Notes: generated by a model from the sequence alone, not told the origin. 64,000 bases of DNA from Druceiella hillmani (GCA_039881145.1 JAYKKI010000088.1:1698501-1762500); one strand, 5' to 3'; shown: positions 1 through 13,430, counted from the stretch's first letter. Translations and numbers: made by a program.

Positions 1-430
1 AAAAAACAATTTCAAAATAAAACTAATTTCAACAAACTTGTAAAAAATACACTTTGATATTAGATAGAAGTATGATGAAAAAATAATTCGCAATTTCTTT
101 TTCATTTAATTTCTTACGTAGGCATTTTTAAAGTTTATTTTTATGTAATTACGTTTGTAACATTACAGTACGAGTGCGTTTTTATTGCGTATATTTTTAA
201 TTAATGCTTTGTTGCTCTAAAAAACCGCGGCCGGTGCCGACTCTGCTTATTTTATGTAATCCAATATTGCTTCTATATAACTTTAAATGCTCAAAAAACT
301 ACAGTTTGAATTTTTCTCAAAATTTTGGAATGTTAGAAGAGAAAGGATGGATAAGCCCATTTTAATATACTTTATGTATCCTAGAATAGGCAGACTCGGG
401 CTAGGACTCCAAAAACCTATTGTCACAAGT
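1..430. other. AT-rich sequence with no recognised feature
   Basis: I see no coding segment, RNA gene or structured repeat here. There is a short GC-rich patch near 225-245 (ccgcggccggtgccg) with no partner that I can find. Confidence 0.5.
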
Positions 431-560
431 GGTTTGTAGGGTCGTATTGGGCTGGATCGGTGTTGTGGTTAGCAGTAAGACATTGCTCTCGTAGCAATAA
501 GTCCGCCATATGTATCAATTGGATAAATTAAAGTATATAAATAAATAAAATAATACTGAT
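431..560 (+). mobile_element. Possible degenerate non-LTR retrotransposon 3' tail
   Basis: A GC-richer stretch with 'gtggttagcagtaagaca' and 'gcaataagtccgccat' is followed by 'aaataaataaaataata'. A 'gcaataaggccgcc'-like motif before an A-rich tail is how I remember the 3' ends of some lepidopteran LINEs. There is no coding support and I see no target duplication. It could also be unrelated single-copy sequence. Confidence 0.3.
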
Positions 561-1890
561 TGATTACACCTGATTGTTACTTTCTTTTTTTCTTAGAATT
601 ACTTTTTATTGTAGATGTTTTTCTATCACCGTAGTTAACTAGAAAATAAATACAATTTAAAAAGAAACCTGGATAATTGTGTTAACGAAACTAACTAAAA
701 CCACACTAAATTAAAGCACTGACAAACTAATACTAAATTACTGATCAAGATTATATTCGACAGGTAACACAATCCGTAACTCGCCTGTTAAAGTCAACGG
801 ATTGAGGCTCGCAGTCGAATTCGTAGGAAATACATCGAGTTGGAAAAAAATAATTTACTAATATACAAAGTTAATGAAGTTAGAGTATTTATGTTCGGCC
901 GTTATTAATTTAACTAATACCGAAACGATTTTAATTAAATCTATCAAAAAGTTCCTTAAACGATAGTACAATTATCCTGTAATTCGAAAGGGCTGAATAA
1001 TAAAACAGAATCCAAAAATCGGTACAAAGATAATGGTGCTAAGGAATTTTAAACACCACCACTTGGCCACGATATGAGACTTCAAATTAAGTGCCTTAAG
1101 TCTTAGATAATGGGGGCAACTCCCAACTACAACCCCAAAAAAAGCTGGGGGGGTGGTTTAAATCCCAAGGTTCCCAAGGTTTAAGTGCGCATACGGGTAT
1201 TACGTTTCCTTTTATAACGGCTATATTTTCACATCAGAATGCGTTTTGCCCCGGTGATTTCAACATTTTCTAATTAAAGTACTTACAATAAAGACCCAAG
1301 TAAAATAATATTATTTTATTAAAAAATATTATCACTTATTAAGCGTTTATCATTTTACAGCTTTCTGTCATTTGTTTAGTTATTTTTTTAACGAGTTGCT
1401 TCTCAATAAACATCAGTTTATCTTGCGCAAATTCCAAGAGCTTCGGACCTCTCTAAAACGTGCCGTATGTGGGGCTATTAAGAAGGTAAACATTATTCAT
1501 GCTTGGTGATTGATAGCTGTAAAAATCGCAATGTGGTTTTAACAGAAATTTAAGGCATATGAATAAAAACAATTAAAACATTTTTTACTCAAGTCGTACA
1601 CATGACGCGGGTATAGCGTAGCCAACTAGTACTTACATATTATTTGAATCAGGCGTTAGATTGTAATTTATTAAAACCCTTCATCGAAAGAGAATGTTTA
1701 ACTATAAAAATTGTGATACTAACCTTCCATCTCTAGATTAATGCTATTTATTTATATAATATTAGAAAAAGTTTGAAGGAAACTTCAAACGTTTACCGCG
1801 AAACAAAACCTTTTGCATTGCTAAATAAATTGCTCGCAACAACATGCTTCAATCGCTCACTAGAGTCAACCTTCATTATACACCGATAAA
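561..1890. other. Noncoding AT-rich sequence, probably intron of the minus-strand gene
   Basis: No feature is recognised, apart from a small G-run near 1146-1155. If the exon ending at 1953 is real, this stretch lies in the following intron on the minus strand. Confidence 0.4.
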
Positions 1891-1952
1891 TCAGTCAATA
1901 CTACCAAAACAACATGTATAAACTAGTATGTAGTTACAGCACACGGACGTAC

Positions 1953-2172
1953 CTTTTCGTGATTTCCAATAATACTTTCTAAGCACGACAAAAGCGAAGA
2001 CCAGTATTAACGCAGCAATGAATGAGCCAACGGCAGCTCCCGCCACGCTGCCTCCGCTGAAGCAGTCCTCAGCACCAACGTCTTGAGCAAATACACTATC
2101 ACTTGTTGCCATTATAAGCAATACACTATACAACCACATATTATCACACAAAAACAACTTATTTCCACGCAT
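1953..2172 (-). CDS. Putative first coding exon of a secreted/type I membrane protein (partial gene)
   Basis: Reading on the minus strand from the ATG at 2172, the peptide has a hydrophobic signal-like segment (residues about 12-29, LYSVLLIMATSDSVFAQ). A short ectodomain follows with one cysteine (DVGAEDCFSGG). Then comes a small-residue-rich membrane helix (about 43-63, GAAVGSFIAALILVFAFVVL) and a basic stop-transfer tail (RKYYWKSRK). The frame should end at 1953, because the next bases (1952-1947) are GTACGT, a good splice donor; the extra residues read beyond it are probably intron. The layout suggests a type I single-pass protein whose cytoplasmic part is encoded further left, outside the window. 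I do not recognise the family. The start could also be the internal Met before WLYSV. Confidence 0.6.
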
Positions 2173-3060
2173 ATTTTAATAAATTAAATGCCAATTAGTT
2201 ATATCGTATTCTGCTGTTGCTTCTTATTCAAAACTACGTTATTATTGTTTTAAATTATATACTATTTAGTATTGAGACATGTTTGAGACTAAGAATTTAA
2301 ATTGTACCAAGTTCGGTACGTAATAATGGCCAATTTTGTTTAATAATATGCTTTATGTATAAGTTTAAAGTCAGAACAATTATGAAGTATAATAATTAAA
2401 TGTGTATAATAGAAAAAAAATAACTAGTAGTTTCACATAGATTATGGCACTTTGTATATTTAATATAATATCGATTTCAATACATTCACTCGATCCCTAG
2501 GCGCGTTTAAAGTTGATAAACCGGTGTAAAAAGTAGGATTTTATGTTACCGGAACGACTTTTTTTATTATAATATTTCAATGCGGAACCTCAACGGTCAC
2601 ACTTGGAGCCCAAATTAATTTAGCTTCGAGTGAACGAAATCAATTTAGCGAGTAAACGCGTGACACACTTCCAATCCACAACACACAGGTACTTTATAAA
2701 CCGCCATTTTTACAAATCTGACGTATAAACATTTTTTTTTCCTTTTTTCCCATTTAAAGGCAACACATTAAACGGCATAACACTTTGTTTTGCTCTAAAT
2801 GATATAAGACGAAACAACATCGAGAATAAAAGTCACACGGTTTTATTACTCACATAATTTTTACAATGAATTATTGTACCACGAATTAAATTATTTATTA
2901 CAAAAATAATAAATAAATGGACGTGGTGGCCGAACGCAGACGTCCACGTTTGTTACGAGCTTGCACGAGTCTGTTTATGCTATGTGATATGCGGTGCTGA
3001 CGACTACGCGCCGCAACTACGATTTACGGTGCGGTTGGTTGAATGAGATAATTATATTAT
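2173..3060 (-). promoter_or_regulatory. Probable 5' UTR/upstream region of the 1953-2172 exon
   Basis: This lies upstream of the minus-strand start codon. It includes a GC-richer patch at about 2915-3045 with CpGs (gcgccgcaactacgattt) and a short complementary pair, ggacgt near 2919 and acgtcc near 2939. No TATA box or initiator can be assigned with confidence. The promoter role is inferred only from position. Confidence 0.25.
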
Positions 3061-6000
3061 TCAAGTCATTAATTTTAATGAAACCTTTGCTTTTTGCCTT
3101 ACATTTTGTGCACAATTATTTGCCATAACTAGACGGTAATGTCCTTCATTACAAATGTACTTTATAAATATATCGGCAATAAGTGTTTTTATTATTGCAT
3201 TTTACAATTATAGAGCATTCGTTTATATTGTATGTATTTATTTTAATAATTTAAACTTTTAATATTAATTGAATTAAAGAGCTTTATTAAAATAAAAAAC
3301 CTTTTCTTGTACTATTAGCAAGTGGGAGACGTCAATAAACCTTTACTCCCAAAAAATATACAGCTTCTTTTTTTGTGAATGTGAAGTTGGAGGTAAAAGT
3401 TATCTCATCGTTGAGAACTACATTTAATATAAAATAGTGATTAAGCGTCAAAATTTTAGTAATAATTCTTCTCCTTCGATAGTAAACTACAGCAAATATT
3501 TATTAATTAGAATTACTCCTTGGTAGTTAATAGAAAACACAAAGAATCTACAAAGTTAGTATATTACCTTTAATCTAATGTCACTTGTCATATGCATACC
3601 AAATAGAAAACATATTTCTAAACTAATAAAAACACTAACTAATATAATTTGGACAACTCGTATATTAAGTGCTGTTATATTTTAAGGAAAAATGATTATT
3701 TTCTAGTAATAAGCAATTTCAATAAATAAAGCTAGAAAATGCTTCCATATTTTTGAAATACGCCTAATACAGTTCTGTTTTCATTGATTCGTTGCTGTTG
3801 AAGTTATTCTGGCTTTACTCAGGTAAAATAGTAATCCATGACTGACATATGTTTTATTTGTTTTTAAAGATAATCCTAGACAGTTATCTATAGATTCGCG
3901 ATGGTTCAATTATTCATTCAATACTTTAGTCGAATATTAATCTGTAAGGCTCAAGTTTGTAACGAAAAAACGCTTCTAACTAATAATCTATAATTAATTA
4001 ATTATGTACATACTATTTTACAAATTTTTATGTTGTGTATTATTTCTTCAAATCTAACGTTAATACAGCTGTAACGATTTAAATATTAAATATCATAATT
4101 TAACAACTCGTTTAGAATGTTTTGACCTTAATTTAAATCATTAGTCCTTATTACCCACACAACCTGTAAAGATGTTATATTTCCTTTTTCATTGGAATAC
4201 TATGAGCCTTTTTAATTTGCGATTTAATTAATAAAAGGCAGACATTGTAATTTCGTCCTCATGGTATTCCGAAATGCAAGTGTAGCATTTTAATACGTTT
4301 ACTTTTTGCTCTTTTATCAGACAACAATAATTAATTTAGTCCAAACCCCGCGCGAGCGATTGGCGCTTCTTTCTTCCCCTTACATCGTCTACTTAGTATC
4401 TTCCTATAGCCCCTGCTGACCTCCAACATGTGGTGGAGATTTTGTTTCATTTTATACATAACATCATCGCAATTTCGGGACGGTTTGAGATATCACGATA
4501 ACACGAAAACTAAATCGATTCTAGGTTTACTATTTTTCTATTTTTTATTATAAATTTATATCAATAACTTCTGTAGTTTTTTAGATGAATCTATGCGTAC
4601 AGACAGACTGACAAATAGACAGATCGAAGATTTTTTAAATTTTAGTTTTGTTTTAGTAATGAAATATTTAAAAGGCAAGTGTATTTAAAGCTGAAAATTC
4701 GGTGTGTAGAGGCAGACATTTCAATTTTATTTATTTTTATGAGAACTCTTTGTTAGAATGTTACATTTTCGATTGCATCATTCTGCCGTAATAACATAAA
4801 GAACTGTTGTAGCTTCTTCGTATCCGCTTGTCTGTCACAGCCACAGAATTTTTATGTTTTTGAACCTGCTTAAGAATATGAAATTATTCAATCAAATGAA
4901 GAGTTCATATGTAGCGAAGCAAAAAGGTATGTATGTTCCTGTATGGCAAATAACTTATTTATACACTTCATTATCGTCAATTTCAAAACAAGGACCTGAA
5001 AAATCCTAATTAAAAAAATTTTAATTAAGAGGTTTTCAATTAACTTTCGTCAATAATTCTAAGAGTGGCTTTATATGTGTTTTATATGCACTTTGCTGGT
5101 TATATTTATTTATTTTTATATTATGCGAGTACTAATTAACTGAGGCTAACATTAAAATTAATCAAATTCCTTTAATATCGAGAAATTAGCTTAAATGTTA
5201 TTTGATACATTATTAGATAAATTATATTTCGATTTATCATGTTAATAATAACATCCAAATCACTTATTAAATATGGGTTTGAAGAATTCCAGAAGTGACA
5301 CTTAAAACTAAATTAAGTTAATGGGCGTTAGACCAGTAAAAGTCGTTGGAGTTAAATAATATGTTAAAAGATTATTATAAAAAGGGAAACATATTTTAAA
5401 TTTTGCATTATGTAAAATTACGTTTAATATAAATTTATAAATATAATCGGAATGTAGAAATGATCTGGAGGTCGTTTATTAATACTGTTATTTAAATTTC
5501 ATAAATGCCCTGAAAGTTTTATAAATTCTTTGATTTAATTTTTTTGCCAACGTTTTTTATTCGAAGATGATCAAAAAATCGTCAAAAACATATTTAAATA
5601 GTAATGAGCATTAGTACCTACCTATTTCAGCATATTTTACTAATAATTGAAATTTTTATTTGTTTTATCTTTTCAGCATTTTCAAAAAATTAAGGAAAAA
5701 TAAATGCACCTTTGAACATTTAGCAACTTTTAAAGAGCACAGACATTTTCAAACTGTCAGCATGAGTAAAGTTTAAAAAATATGAAGCTTATTTTACGCA
5801 ATATATGTAAAAAAACATGCAGCTTTTATATTGCTCACATTGTAAATAATCACAGCACAAATTTATAATCAATAATTTCTGAAATTATTTCAGTAATATG
5901 TGTACTAAAGCCAGTTAAGTCTAAGGGCTAAAGCTAAGGCTGTTTTTTCGAACTTCACGGTATATAGCCTTATAAAATATAGATTGCTGTGCAGTGATCA

Positions 6001-7530
6001 CAAAATGTATTGTGCCACTTTCAAGCACATTACTGCAACGGATGGTTCTAATCTGTGATTCTTCTTTTACACGAGAACAAGTGCTAATGTAAGAAATAAT
6101 GAGATGACGCGACGTAATTTGGGAAAAATACACGGAACACTTCTTTCCAGTATTGTAATTCAACTACAGACAGAGGAATCACAGAAACGTATATGGCGCT
6201 GGCTTAAGCAACACCTACATCTTCAGACTTTGTGACTGTATTGTTCTGAAGTTTCAGAATACATGATAAAAATACAGCATTATACTCTGGTCCTATTGGC
6301 GTATTCGACGAATCAAGAAATTTTACTGAAGAATATGTACCGTTGCATTATTCCTTCTTATAGGCGAAAATGATTGCAGTCTTGAAAATGATTGTTGCAT
6401 TTTTATTAGTATTATTCGTCTTATTGATATCTTCTGGGTACTTAGAATATTTTCTATATAAAAGGTTAATCTCATAGCCAAAGCAGTTTTGTATTCAAAG
6501 TTGAAATAAATACGCACCGCTCGACTTGCCTAAATGAGCGTATGGCAACACTGCTACATGTTAGTGGCGCGCTAGACATTTTAAAATTGAAAGAAATGCA
6601 CGGACCCTATGCTCTAAATGATTCCGGCGTGGGATCATACGGTATATGCTAATATCAAATAAAAAACAACAGATATGCGAGCGAGAAATAAGGAACTGAT
6701 TGATACGCACAATGCATTGTTATTGTGTACAGTGCGTGTTAAGCGAATCAAAAGTGAAGTTAAACTTGCTACAATAATATAAGTGTTAAATTTACTTACT
6801 CATATTTGAGATCAAGAATAACATTAAAAAGCACAGAATTTTGAGAAAATTTCACTTAGGACATAAACATTTTTGTAATTTTCGTTTTTAAGGAGTAATG
6901 AAAACATAGTGTTGTTTTAATATTACATATAAGAATATAAAATACCAAAAATGTTTATGACAGTAAAATATAACGTCATTTGGCTATTTATTTAATATTT
7001 GCCCAATTCTCCATGCAACCAATTTGCCAAAATTAATCATATCCCGCCCGATACAACCTGTCGCACTTTAACCCACCTGTAGCGGGGTACTTCGTCTGAG
7101 TCCACCACCGAATCAGGTATCACATTTTAACATACACATATAATAAGTACATATATATATAACTTAAGCCCACAAAATAATTTGTATGCATGTGTGCCAG
7201 TCTTCTTGTACGAACTTAGGTTGTGTATATGTGTACTCATCACGTGTATAGGTACCTCGACAATATATTTTACTATCTATGGTAGTATTTATTTCGAGTT
7301 CTAAATTAGTGATGCTATTTCATCCATCATCGAATGCGTATCGATGAAGTTTGAAAATTAATTGATTTAATTATTTAGAAAGGTTTACTCGCCAACTTAA
7401 AGAGGTCATACGCTACATCATTGTAAGAAATTGTTTTTGAAATTAAAATGGTTGTCACGTGAGTCAATTCGAGTTATTCGAAAAAAGAAATAATACTAGA
7501 GTTATACTTGTCATTGTCTATTTTGATAAT
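3061..7530. other. Long AT-rich stretch without recognisable genes
   Basis: I see only short chance frames. The minus-strand frames at 5921-6163 and 6323-6517 have compositions typical of random AT-rich translation and no splice or start context. A few microsatellite-like tracts occur (for example atatatat near 7150). No RNA gene or clear repeat was found. Confidence 0.45.
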
Positions 7531-7545
7531 CTAATTATGTCGTAT

Positions 7546-7809
7546 ATTGAATATATTTGGCGTTATTTTTGTAGAAATTCATTATTCACGATTAAATTAA
7601 ACTACCTGATGTAGTATTATTACTACTTTTTTTAAGTCCTTTACCACGACCTATGTTTCGTTGTATTACAACATCTTCTAAAGGTCTTTGCTATCTTTGC
7701 TAATAGCCCACCTGAAGATTTTGTAATACAACGAAACCTAGGTCGTGGTAAAGAACTTAAAGAAAGTAGAAATAATACTACATCACGTAGTTTCATTTAA
7801 TTGTGTCTC
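7546..7809 (+). mobile_element. Foldback element family FB-A, copy 1
   Basis: This starts with the family's outer arm ATTGAATATATTTGGCG. Two long complementary arms follow (caattaaatgaaact.. to ..agtttcatttaattg) that meet at a short centre containing 'tttgctaatagcccacctg'. The motif 'cctaggtttcgttgta' on the left is mirrored by 'tacaacgaaacctagg' on the right. The flanks carry a 12-bp duplication, attatgtcgtat, at 7534-7545 and 7810-7821. There is no coding capacity. This is a non-autonomous element that would transcribe into a long RNA hairpin. The frame at 7745-8014 is read through its right arm and is not a gene. Confidence 0.85.
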
Positions 7810-7821
7810 ATTATGTCGTAT

Positions 7822-9900
7822 TTATGTTACTATTCTCTTTCTATTACATTACCATTCCATATTTTCTCTTGTAAGTTTTACCTTCTATGCTTACATTCCA
7901 TTGCTTATACTCAACTATAAGTTCTATCTTTTTTGTTTATTTGTCATACAATTGTATGTTATTTTTTGGCCGATTAATAAATCAGTGAAAACAATTTTTT
8001 GTAAAAGTTATTAGTTTTATATTACTGAATCAAGTGCAAAAAGTTGTGCAATGGTTCAATATATGATGTATAAACCTATAGTGACATGACATGATATATG
8101 ACTTAGTAAAAAATAAAACTAATCACTTATTGTTTCGTTTATTATTAAAAAATAATAGAAAGTACGCTATGCTAGAGCATGTTTAGAAATAAAATGAAAT
8201 GATGAAAACATTTTGCATATTACATTAACCTACTAACTGTATTCGTGAATAATAATAATCTTCAAACCGAAATGGTTGCTAGAGCTATAAAATTTGACTT
8301 GAACTGTATAAAATCGATTTAAGTTGGAGCAATATCAAATTCGAGTAGTCTCGCCAGTAGGTGATTTATGAAATTCAAAACCTCTGTTCGTTTACACTGT
8401 GACAGGTTATATTGTAATCTAATTCTATTCCACAGATACGGCTTATGGTTTGATTCCACGAGTTATGTACTGTATATATTTAGGCAAAAACAATATGTAA
8501 AGAAAAAATATTAGATTTGAAAAAGAAAACTAGGGGTCTCATATTTTTTCAAGGGAATGAAAATGTACTTACCTAAAAAAGCTAAGCAATTGTATTGCTC
8601 TCAATATATCAAGTAACCCCGGATTAAATAAACGACAGTTGTTTGCTTAAAATTATGAATAAAAAAACCAAAAACCTGTAAACCACAAGTCGAATTCACC
8701 TAGAGGTGGGGCGTATATAATGTAATCCGTACCAAGTATTTGCGTGGAAAAGTTGTACTAGCGTATAACGTCCGGCAGATACCTGTTACAAAAAACCGCA
8801 GCTTTCTATCTTATAATGACTCAACTATTAAAAGATTAAAAGAAATAAGGCGATTAGTGACGTACGTAGTCTATCTAAACTCTATCGCAAATTGACATTT
8901 GGCGCGCACGTGTTTATTCATAGTCTCTGAAGACCAGCGACAAAAGGTTTTTATTAAAACAATAGAACAATGACCATTTGTAAAGTACCTATTATTTTTA
9001 CATCCTCGTAACAAGAAGTAAAAATAATAGGAAGTAAAAATAACAGGTATTCTAGTAGGAAAAAATACTGATATCGCACGCAAACAGGCACTACGAGTGT
9101 TCCGTACAAATTCAGGCATTTATAAATATTTAAGGGTGCATAAAATTTATATTAACTCTTTACGAATATTAAATTTTCACAAGATGAATAAATTCCCTAT
9201 TGTATCATTCACAAGCGTTAAAACATGGTGCAAATTAAAAAAAAAAATAAGATCTAGGATAACCGCTAGTTTCCCACAACTTTTGTCCAGGCTTCCAAAA
9301 TCCTGTTTTTTTAAATTTTAGATTGAGTGGTTTCTGAAATAAGGTTGATTAATTTTGAAACAATATATTTTCTTTATATATTTTCTCAGTATCTCTCTGA
9401 AGTTTTTTCAGATTTTATAGACCTATTATTTATATGTTGATGTTGAAAACATAAAAGAGATTGATCGTCACTTTTTGGGTTTTTTCTCTATAATTTTGCA
9501 CATATTTTGATTAAAAACAACCATTTACTTTATTCTGGTGCAACCTATCTCTTTGTAGCAAATACTTATATAGAAAACACTACATTTCCACAATAATATA
9601 TTGCCACGCCATTGACTCGCATTCTTAAATTTAAAAAAAAAACCTGATTAAAATGGGCGGTAATGCATTGAAGTGTCAGTTAGTATGAAAATACAAAGTA
9701 GATATTCAATAACGGAATGTACCCTTTAATTATTTGAATACGTAAAGAATCGACTGAGTAGTCAAATTAATAAATTGGAAGTAACATGTGACCCGTTATT
9801 AAATTAGAGTCGGTCTGTTACAAATCTTGGTATAAGTAGTTCTGTGAATACTTACGTTACGTAAAAAATGGGATTAGTCTCTTAAATTTTACATATAATT
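7822..9900. other. AT-rich stretch, no recognised gene
   Basis: Overlapping short frames on both strands (8871-9119 minus, 9097-9321 plus) have no family resemblance and no splice signals I would trust. No repeat is recognised apart from poly-A/T tracts. Confidence 0.4.
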
Positions 9901-9904
9901 AAAG

Positions 9905-10130
9905 TTCTATACCTGAGGCGTCCGGACGAAAAACTACTTTTGTGGCAATGTCACCTGTTCGTCCGTCCGTCTCTCTGTCCTTCAGAGAATTTTAACTTTT
10001 GAACGAAATAAGATAGGAACTTAAAATTCATACAATATATGCAGTTCCTTAGTCCAAAACTAAGCACGGTATATAAAGTGAATTAAAATAGTTTTTTTTT
10101 TGTGGAGGCTCCCGTACATGTAAACAACAG
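9905..10130. repeat. Dispersed lepidopteran-type repeat fragment
   Basis: The block contains 'tgtcacctgttcgtccgtccgtctctctgtcc', then 'gaacgaaataagataggaactta', and ends with 'ggaggctcccgtacatgtaaac'. This order (Sp of CCGT/CTGT repeats, then a 'ggctccc(g/a)tacatgtaa' end) matches a repeat type I associate with moth and butterfly genomes. The family name is unknown to me. Confidence 0.45.
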
Positions 10131-10559
10131 ATATTAAGACACGTTAAATATATAGTAGGAACAATGTTACGGATCAAATCAAAATAATTTTCATAAATTC
10201 GTGGTATTTATACGCCTTTAAATAACATTTTATAATTATATTTGTAAACAATTTATTAGAAATTATATTAATATTTGTAAACTGTTTAATATAAATATTG
10301 GGTACACTTAAATATTTATGTGTATCTAGATGTGTATTGAACTTTCGTCGTTCGAATTCTGCTCTTACTTCAGAAGTTTATTTTTAATTAAGATATACAT
10401 TAAGCAATATGAAAACTAACAAGATATAATAAGAAAAAGAAATTACAAAGTGTTGTAAACCTAAATTTAATTTTTTTGAGATATTTTTTCTTAAGACTTT
10501 TTACATATTACATAATTAACTAAAATAAATACAAATTGTATTTAAAAGTTTTGATGTGA

Positions 10560-10830
10560 AACATCTGTAGGCGCAGGTATAAACCGGATCGTTGGCGTGG
10601 CGACGCTTGCCGTGGCGACGGGTCGCCACGCTATACTAAGGTATATATATAGTCTATATGTAGTAGAGTGTACGGTATGGCGACGTGTCGCCATGCGCAA
10701 CCGACTACGCGAATATAATTAAGTTGTGGCAACTTGAAATTAATATCGAATTTTTGTATTAATTGTAAATAAATGTTTATTAAATAAAGTCACCATTTTC
10801 TGGAAGAAATTCGTAATACTTTATTTTTTC
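10560..10830 (+). mobile_element. Possible solo LTR or other promoter/polyA-bearing repeat
   Basis: A GC-rich block with three related palindromes (gtggcgac..gtcgccac at 10609-10630 and atggcgacgtgtcgccat at 10678-10695) contains a TATA-like 'ggtatatatatag' near 10640. Two AATAAA signals follow about 130 bases later (10768-10790). TATA plus polyA spacing of this kind is expected in an LTR. However, I cannot fix the ends or a target duplication, so the call is tentative. Confidence 0.3.
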
Positions 10831-10894
10831 ATTATGCTATATTTAGTTCCTGTAATAATCTTGTCTTTTATGCATATTACTTGTACGAACATCT

Positions 10895-10965
10895 GCCAGG
10901 TGTCCCTCACGCGTGTTTCACATCTGCCAGGCGTCCCGTGACGGCTCACTTTTTTTTCTAGATTT
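10895..10965. repeat. Short dispersed repeat, copy 1 (partner at 14668)
   Basis: 'tctgccaggcgtcccgtgacggctcac' followed by a T-run and 'tctag' resembles 14674-14720 ('tctgtcgggtgtcccacgacacctcac', T-run, 'cttgtctag'). The two probably mark the same end of a repeat family. Confidence 0.45.
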
Positions 10966-11256
10966 AGAGTGAATAAAAACAAGGGCTATGAAAATAATTT
11001 GATGTAATTAAAATTTTAATACAGTTTTCATTAAAATCGAGCTTACACTATCATTTCAAATATATTAGACAAAAATATTAAAACTTAGGATTTACTCGAA
11101 ATTTTTTGTATTATAAAAAAAGGCTTTTTATTAAAAGTTCTGTACCTTCACCTTTTTTTACTTTTACTGCTTCTATCTGAAGCAGTCATGGTTTAATAAA
11201 ACTTGATGATATAGTCTTCGTGATCATGATCAGCTTTTGTTTGATAAATTAACACA

Positions 11257-11329
11257 GTGAGGTTGAATCATATATGATTATGTATATGATTCAACCTCAC
11301 ATGGTATGCCATGTGAGGTTGAATCATAT
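11257..11329. repeat. Three-arm palindromic structure with a perfect 21-bp stem
   Basis: The segment gtgaggttgaatcatat occurs at 11257-11273 and again at 11313-11329. Its reverse complement sits between them at 11284-11300. The right-hand pair extends to a perfect 21-bp stem (11284-11304 with 11309-11329, loop tatg). The middle arm can therefore pair with either neighbour, giving two mutually exclusive hairpins. Whether it is transcribed is unknown. Confidence 0.75.
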
Positions 11330-11468
11330 ACCATGTGATTTTTTGCCTTAATTGCACATTTAATACGTTTCCTTATCCTCTTCTAATTCATGAATATTGG
11401 TTCACGAATATTGGAGAAACCTAGAATTTTCTTCATTTAAAGCTTCTTGAGCTTGAATTCTAATATCG

Positions 11469-11488
11469 AATATCTTCTAGAAGATATT
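11469..11488. repeat. Perfect 20-bp palindrome
   Basis: AATATCTTCTAGAAGATATT reads the same on both strands. It could be a dimeric protein-binding site, or chance in AT-rich DNA. Confidence 0.6.
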
Positions 11489-11499
11489 AAAAACACTAG

Positions 11500-13430
11500 C
11501 GCTTCTATTTTAGTGCCGTTTCTTTTTTAACCTTCCCCGCGGTAATTTCGCGGTTGCTGAGGAAGGATGATATACAGTTGTATTTATTTGTGATAAGCCT
11601 GAATGAAGGTAAGAGTCCAAAATAGGATAAATGTACCTTGAATACGTCACTACCATAATAAATTGAAATAAATAAAGCACTTATAAGTCAATAATAAATG
11701 ATAAAACAGGCAAATTTATTTTGGTTGGGATACTATCGCTTAAACTCCGCCTTAAAGTTGGAATGCCATTTTTTCACTCAAAATGACGTCCAAACTAATT
11801 CATTTTAACTAAATAATTTTTACCAAACTAATTATTTAACTGCATGTTCAGACTGTTCATTCAATAATTTACGACAAAAACATATTTTTAATAAACATGT
11901 ATTTAATCGAACTCGAGTAAGTTCTGTTGTATAACTGCTGCTTTATAACTAAATAACCGACTTCTTGTTCTTCATTTTTTTTTATTTCCGTGTTGATGAT
12001 GAAATAGAAACTGTCAGTGATGGACAACATATTAGTTTATTCTATATACACGATAACAGAATACTACATTATTCCTATTCTCATTATATTTTTCCAAATC
12101 ACCACACGTATATTTATTTGATCGATATGTGTATCTAGACTCCATAAATTCATAATTTTTTTAATTGATTTTTTACTCTATTAGAATTCCGATAACTCAC
12201 AACTAATGGAAATTAGATACAGTTCATTGAGCAACTGCAAATAATGCGTAAATAAAGGCATAACAAAATCTCGTTAAGACCGATAAACAGATTCACATTA
12301 ACTTTCTCGGCGATTTATTTGATTAATTCGATAGACTAAACACATCCCTACTCGGGTGACTTCGCTCATGTTTACATGTTATTAGTGTAGACGCACAGAA
12401 ATGCTAGAGATATTCATGTTTGTATAATCTCGTCGGGGCCCGCGGGCATTTTAATATTTTAAATGGTTTCCTCAAAACTCGTAATGTTAATATTTTAATA
12501 GGCTAATATAATGAATATTTCATTAATGTTTGTGGGAAACGTCGTTTGCATATATTAACAAACAATAGGTATCGCGCGGAACCTAAGATCGTGCCGTAAC
12601 TCTAGCAATGCGTTAAAACGATTACTAATAAAGTTGAACACGTAAACGAAATGGCGACTGGATTTTTATATATTACGAGGTGTGGGGTTACAGGGTCATG
12701 TTCGTTTTAGATGTGGGTACGTTTTATTGTGTTCGAATAAAATATTTGAAATTTATTTCGTAAAATATTGTCGTTTTAATACTGTTTTATTGTCATTTTA
12801 ATAAATGTACACAGGTGGTTTTTTTGATTTGAGTTTTTGGTTTGTGCGCGAAAATTGTCGAGTGATAAATTGTGGGTTTACGTTGGTAATTCGATTTTTG
12901 AATTGTGACGTTGAATAATGCTGTTTGCGTTAATTATTACTGGCGGTGAATATTTTATGAAAAGTAAATTTTTCATGACTTTTTTATTCGTGAATTGAAT
13001 TAAAACTTAAAATAAAAATTTTTCTAGATAATTGTCAATGTCGTTCATCAATATATTTTGTAAACAAAATCGATATAACAGTATTTATTAATGCGAAAAC
13101 TTGTCTTGTCACGTTAGAATAATTTTACATGCTAATGACCTTGTAGTGAAAAATCGAAAAGGTAAGTTTTTCCTCAACATACGCACCAGTGATGGGTTAC
13201 GAGGAAAGGAAGGAGATACAGGGATGAAGGATGAGGCGTTAGAGGTGAAAGAAGAACCGAAGAGACGGAGAGAGAGAAATATGATGGGAAAGTTGAAGGA
13301 AAGGCGAATATGAGGGAAGAAAGAGTAAAGATAGGCATAAAAAACAAAGTTTCACGAATTAGGGCGTAACGTCCATTTACCATTTTTTAAATTTATATTC
13401 CATACAAATTAATTTTTGCAGCAAATCATT
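11500..13430. other. No recognised gene
   Basis: This is AT-rich sequence with scattered CpG-containing patches (12430-12450, 12560-12600). A purine-rich stretch at 13195-13330 (gaggaaaggaaggagata and similar) gives overlapping frames on both strands, which are low-complexity artefacts. Confidence 0.4.

Noticed and set aside
13101..13383. Frames of about 70 codons on both strands
   Set aside because: They arise from a purine-rich low-complexity stretch and have no family resemblance.
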